From: a virus
IMG/VR virus record: IMGVR_UViG_3300047564_002855
Span: 1-41,168 of that record
Direction: 5' to 3' (one strand)
Length of the DNA: 41,168 nucleotides
A program made the position numbers and the translations under genes. The notes beneath the pieces were generated by a model, which saw only the letters and a list, made by a program, of their open reading frames with translations, ran no database searches and was not told the DNA's origin. Below, piece by piece: positions 39,246 to 41,168 of the stretch (its first letter is position 1; every line of letters starts with the position of its first letter).

Positions 39246-40964
39246 ATGACCGATAATGAATACACCCTGATGCTGAAGTCCGACTTCCGGAACTTTGCCT
39301 TCAGGGCATGGCAGGTTCTGGGTCTACCGGCCCCGTCCGAGATCCAGTACGACGTGTGCGACTACCTGCAGAACGGTCCCAACCGCAGGATGATCCAGGC
39401 CATGCGTGGCTTCGGCAAGTCCTACCTGACGGCGACCTACACGGCTTGGCGACTGTACTGCAATCCCGACACGACCATCCTGTGCGTGTCGGCTGTTCAG
39501 ACCCGAGCCCGGGAGTTCATCCTTCTGGTCAGGCGCCTGATCGACAGCATGGAGGAACTCCACCACCTGAGGCCCGGGGAGTGGGATCGGGACGGTGCAG
39601 ACAGGTTCGACGTCGGCTGCAGGACCACCCCCAGCAAGAACCCCTCGGTGGCCGCCTACGGCATCAAGAGCATGATCACGGGTACCCACGTGGACGTCAT
39701 CATCAACGACGACGTGGAGATCCCGGACAACAGCCGCACCGTGGAGGCACGGGATGGACTGATGCAGCGCCTCAGGGAGTTCGAGAACATCCTGAACCCC
39801 GGCGGGGACATCGTCTATCTGGGTACACCCCAGACAGAGGACTCGGTGTACAACCGTCTTGCCCAGCACTACAGCTGCCGACGATGGCCGGCACGGTACC
39901 CAGACCCGACCGACAGCGCCCGAATGGTGAACATTGCCCCGTGGCTTCTCGAGAACCTGACGGAGGAGAAGGCCAAGCCGGGGGATCCGACCTACCCATC
40001 CTATTATCCGGACGACCTCCTGATTGAGCGAGAGGCCATCATGGGCCCCTCGATGTTCGCCCTGCAGATGCTGTTGGACACGACACTCAGCGATGCCGAC
40101 CGGTATCCGCTCAGGTGCTCGAATCTGATCGTCTGGGACATGGCCACCAACATGGCCCCTATGAACGTCATCTGGGGTACGACCTCCCCTGCCAACATCG
40201 AGTGTGGTGGCATGGCTGGAGACAAGTGGTACAATGCCGTCCATACCGACAACAGGTGGGCAGAGTACGAGAACACGATCATGTACATCGACCCGGCAGG
40301 TCGAGGCGAGGATCAGACAGGCTACTGTGTCGCCCGTCTACTGAACGGCATGGTGCATGTTCCCGAGTGTGACGGCCTGACAGGTGGTCACAGTGACGAC
40401 ACTCTGGTCAGGTTGGCTGAGATAGCCCACAGGTATGGGGTCAAGACCGTAGTGATCGAGAGCAACTGGGGTGATGGCATGTATGGCCGTCTCCTGCAGC
40501 CGCACCTCGCACGGGTGGCCGGTACGGTCGCCGTGGAGGAGAAGAGGTCCAAGGGACAGAAGGAACTGAGGATCATCGACACCCTCGAGCCGATCATGGC
40601 CCAGCACAGGCTGTGTGTCTCCCCCCAGGTGGCAAGGAACCCCGTTCTGGTCAACCAGATGACCCGCATCACACGGGACAAGGACTCCCTGAAGCACGAC
40701 GATCAGGTCGAGGCCCTCGCTGGAGCCGTGGCATGGTTCAAGGATCAGATGGCCTTGGACTCCGGCAAGAGGGTGGATGACATGGAGAGGTTGCAGATCG
40801 AGAAGGTAGCCAAGGAGTTCCTCAAGGAATGGAACAACCCCAAGGCATCCCGGTATGTCCTGCCCCTGTCAGGAGGTCTGTTCACCCCCGAGGCAGCCAA
40901 GGAATGGAAGGGTAAGACCCCCGCTGGAAGCCGGTGGGGCGGTCGCAGAATGGGCCGGAGATGA
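39246..40964 (+). CDS. Terminase large subunit, T7 gp19-like
   Basis: The protein has 572 residues (T7 gp19 has 586). ATPase motifs: AMRGFGKSYLTA (P-loop, R54-S59) and VDVIINDDVEIPDN (Walker B). Nuclease motifs: MYIDPAGRGEDQTGYCVA, VIESNWGDGMYG and KHDDQVEALAGA, which hold the metal-binding aspartates. It pumps DNA into the head and cuts concatemers. The ribosome site before ATG 39246 is weak. The TGA stop overlaps promoter D. Confidence 0.96.
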   Translation: MTDNEYTLMLKSDFRNFAFRAWQVLGLPAPSEIQYDVCDYLQNGPNRRMIQAMRGFGKSYLTATYTAWRLYCNPDTTILCVSAVQTRAREFILLVRRLIDSMEELHHLRPGEWDRDGADRFDVGCRTTPSKNPSVAAYGIKSMITGTHVDVIINDDVEIPDNSRTVEARDGLMQRLREFENILNPGGDIVYLGTPQTEDSVYNRLAQHYSCRRWPARYPDPTDSARMVNIAPWLLENLTEEKAKPGDPTYPSYYPDDLLIEREAIMGPSMFALQMLLDTTLSDADRYPLRCSNLIVWDMATNMAPMNVIWGTTSPANIECGGMAGDKWYNAVHTDNRWAEYENTIMYIDPAGRGEDQTGYCVARLLNGMVHVPECDGLTGGHSDDTLVRLAEIAHRYGVKTVVIESNWGDGMYGRLLQPHLARVAGTVAVEEKRSKGQKELRIIDTLEPIMAQHRLCVSPQVARNPVLVNQMTRITRDKDSLKHDDQVEALAGAVAWFKDQMALDSGKRVDDMERLQIEKVAKEFLKEWNNPKASRYVLPLSGGLFTPEAAKEWKGKTPAGSRWGGRRMGRR

Positions 40965-40984
40965 TTTACCCGACGGGAATGAGG
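40964..40984 (+). promoter_or_regulatory. Putative phage RNA polymerase promoter D
   Basis: The motif is identical over 21 bases to promoter A and begins on the last base of the TerL stop. The initiating G would be 40981. Transcripts start GAGGGAAACUC, and with the preceding bases ATGAG-GGAAA-CTCAT forms a hairpin. It points to the right edge, so it transcribes the right end or, in a concatemer or permuted genome, the early block. Confidence 0.75.
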
Positions 40985-41013
40985 GAAACTCATACTTATA
41001 GTATAGGGATGTA

Positions 41014-41070
41014 CCTACAGGAGAGTCTTAAGGGGAGTCGTGTCGACTGTCCTTAGGGCTCTCCTGTGGG
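41014..41070 (+). promoter_or_regulatory. 57-base hairpin at the right end
   Basis: CCTACAGGAGAGTCTTAAGG (41014-41033) pairs along its whole length with CCTTAGGGCTCTCCTGTGGG (41051-41070), with wobbles. The loop between contains AGTCG-TGT-CGACT, a further 5-bp stem. It starts about 33 bases after the initiation point of promoter D and has no T-run. It may be a processing signal, a DNA-packaging or end-formation site, or an origin-like structure. Confidence 0.7.
41037..41053 (+). repeat. 17-base direct repeat, copy 1
   Basis: GTCGTGTCGACTGTCCT is identical to 41073-41089, 36 bases apart. This copy lies in the loop and descending arm of the right-end hairpin and contains the SalI-type palindrome GTCGAC. 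Confidence 0.85.
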
Positions 41071-41072
41071 CT

Positions 41073-41089
41073 GTCGTGTCGACTGTCCT
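41073..41089 (+). repeat. 17-base direct repeat, copy 2
   Basis: GTCGTGTCGACTGTCCT repeats directly after the hairpin. T7-like phages often carry short tandem repeats next to the terminal repeat, so these may mark proximity to the genome end; that is inference. Confidence 0.85.
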
Positions 41090-41168
41090 CCCTGTGAGAA
41101 ATCGACTGGGGGTCAGATATTCAAGTCGGGGTATGGAGCTCCTCGCGCTGCGCCGTCCCCCCGTACCC
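41090..41168 (+). other. Non-coding right edge
   Basis: No convincing gene is seen in these bases. An ATG at 41133 opens a 12-codon frame to the edge without a good ribosome site, and it would not be in frame with the gene at the left edge if the ends were joined directly. Confidence 0.5.

Noticed and set aside
1-41168. CRISPR array, insertion sequence, integrase or lysogeny module
   Set aside because: No regularly spaced repeats, transposase or integrase motifs, or CI-type repressor were seen on either strand.
41133-41168. Start of a gene at the right edge continuing at the left edge
   Set aside because: Twelve codons only, no ribosome site, and the frame does not match the left-edge gene if the ends are joined.

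Overview
This window is most of the genome of a T7-like podovirus (Autographiviridae-type, lytic, probably aquatic). The evidence is a single-subunit RNA polymerase, a T7-type replication set (primase-helicase, family A DNA polymerase, 5'-3' exonuclease, acidic-tailed SSB) and a T7-ordered virion module: portal, scaffold, capsid, tail tubes A and B, three internal virion proteins, tail fibre, small terminase and large terminase. Every supported gene is on the + strand, the DNA is GC-rich, and genes are packed with ATGA, GTGA or TGATG overlaps. There is no integrase, photosynthesis gene or other marker that fixes the host. The first gene runs off the left edge and the two ends do not overlap, so this is a near-complete contig or a cut of a permuted genome.

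Layout. 1-3.7 kb: early block with a large Zn-ribbon-like protein, an M20/M28-type peptidase and a small ECF-sigma-like protein. 3.7-8.0 kb: the first phage-type promoter and a structured leader, small accessory genes (one cohesin-like, one membrane plus coiled coil), an endonuclease VII and the RNA polymerase. 8.0-16.8 kb: second promoter, then exonuclease, a DUF4406-like protein, a metallophosphoesterase, a HExxH protein, SSB, a RusA resolvase, primase-helicase, a C5-methyltransferase-like gene, DNA polymerase, ThyX and a dNMP kinase. 16.8-17.9 kb: a fibre-like gene out of place. 17.9-39.1 kb: third promoter and the virion module, with a membrane/coiled-coil lysis candidate and TerS behind the tail fibre. 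39.2-41.0 kb: TerL. 41.0-41.2 kb: fourth promoter and a non-coding right end with a long hairpin and repeats.

How it works together. The polymerase is paired with four copies of a 21-base motif, each starting on or next to the stop codon of the preceding gene. The motif aligns base for base with the SP6 promoter (ATTTA at -17, GA at -9/-8, C at -7, A at -3, initiating G followed by A), so I infer these are the phage's own promoters. Three of the four would give transcripts that start with a tiny hairpin, and the same three are followed by further RNA structure: a 16-bp-closed three-way junction, a shared stem that contains a start codon, and a 57-nt hairpin. Thymidylate synthesis (ThyX), dNMP phosphorylation and a deoxyribosyltransferase-like protein feed nucleotides to replication. 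Two unrelated junction nucleases are present.

The best candidates for something undescribed are the promoter and leader RNA system, the sigma-like early protein in a phage with its own polymerase, the methyltransferase gene bracketed by 22-base repeats, the structured tRNA-like segment before the capsid gene, and the absence of any recognisable classical endolysin. A 157-residue protein with a possible permuted NlpC/P60 arrangement is a candidate to fill that last role.
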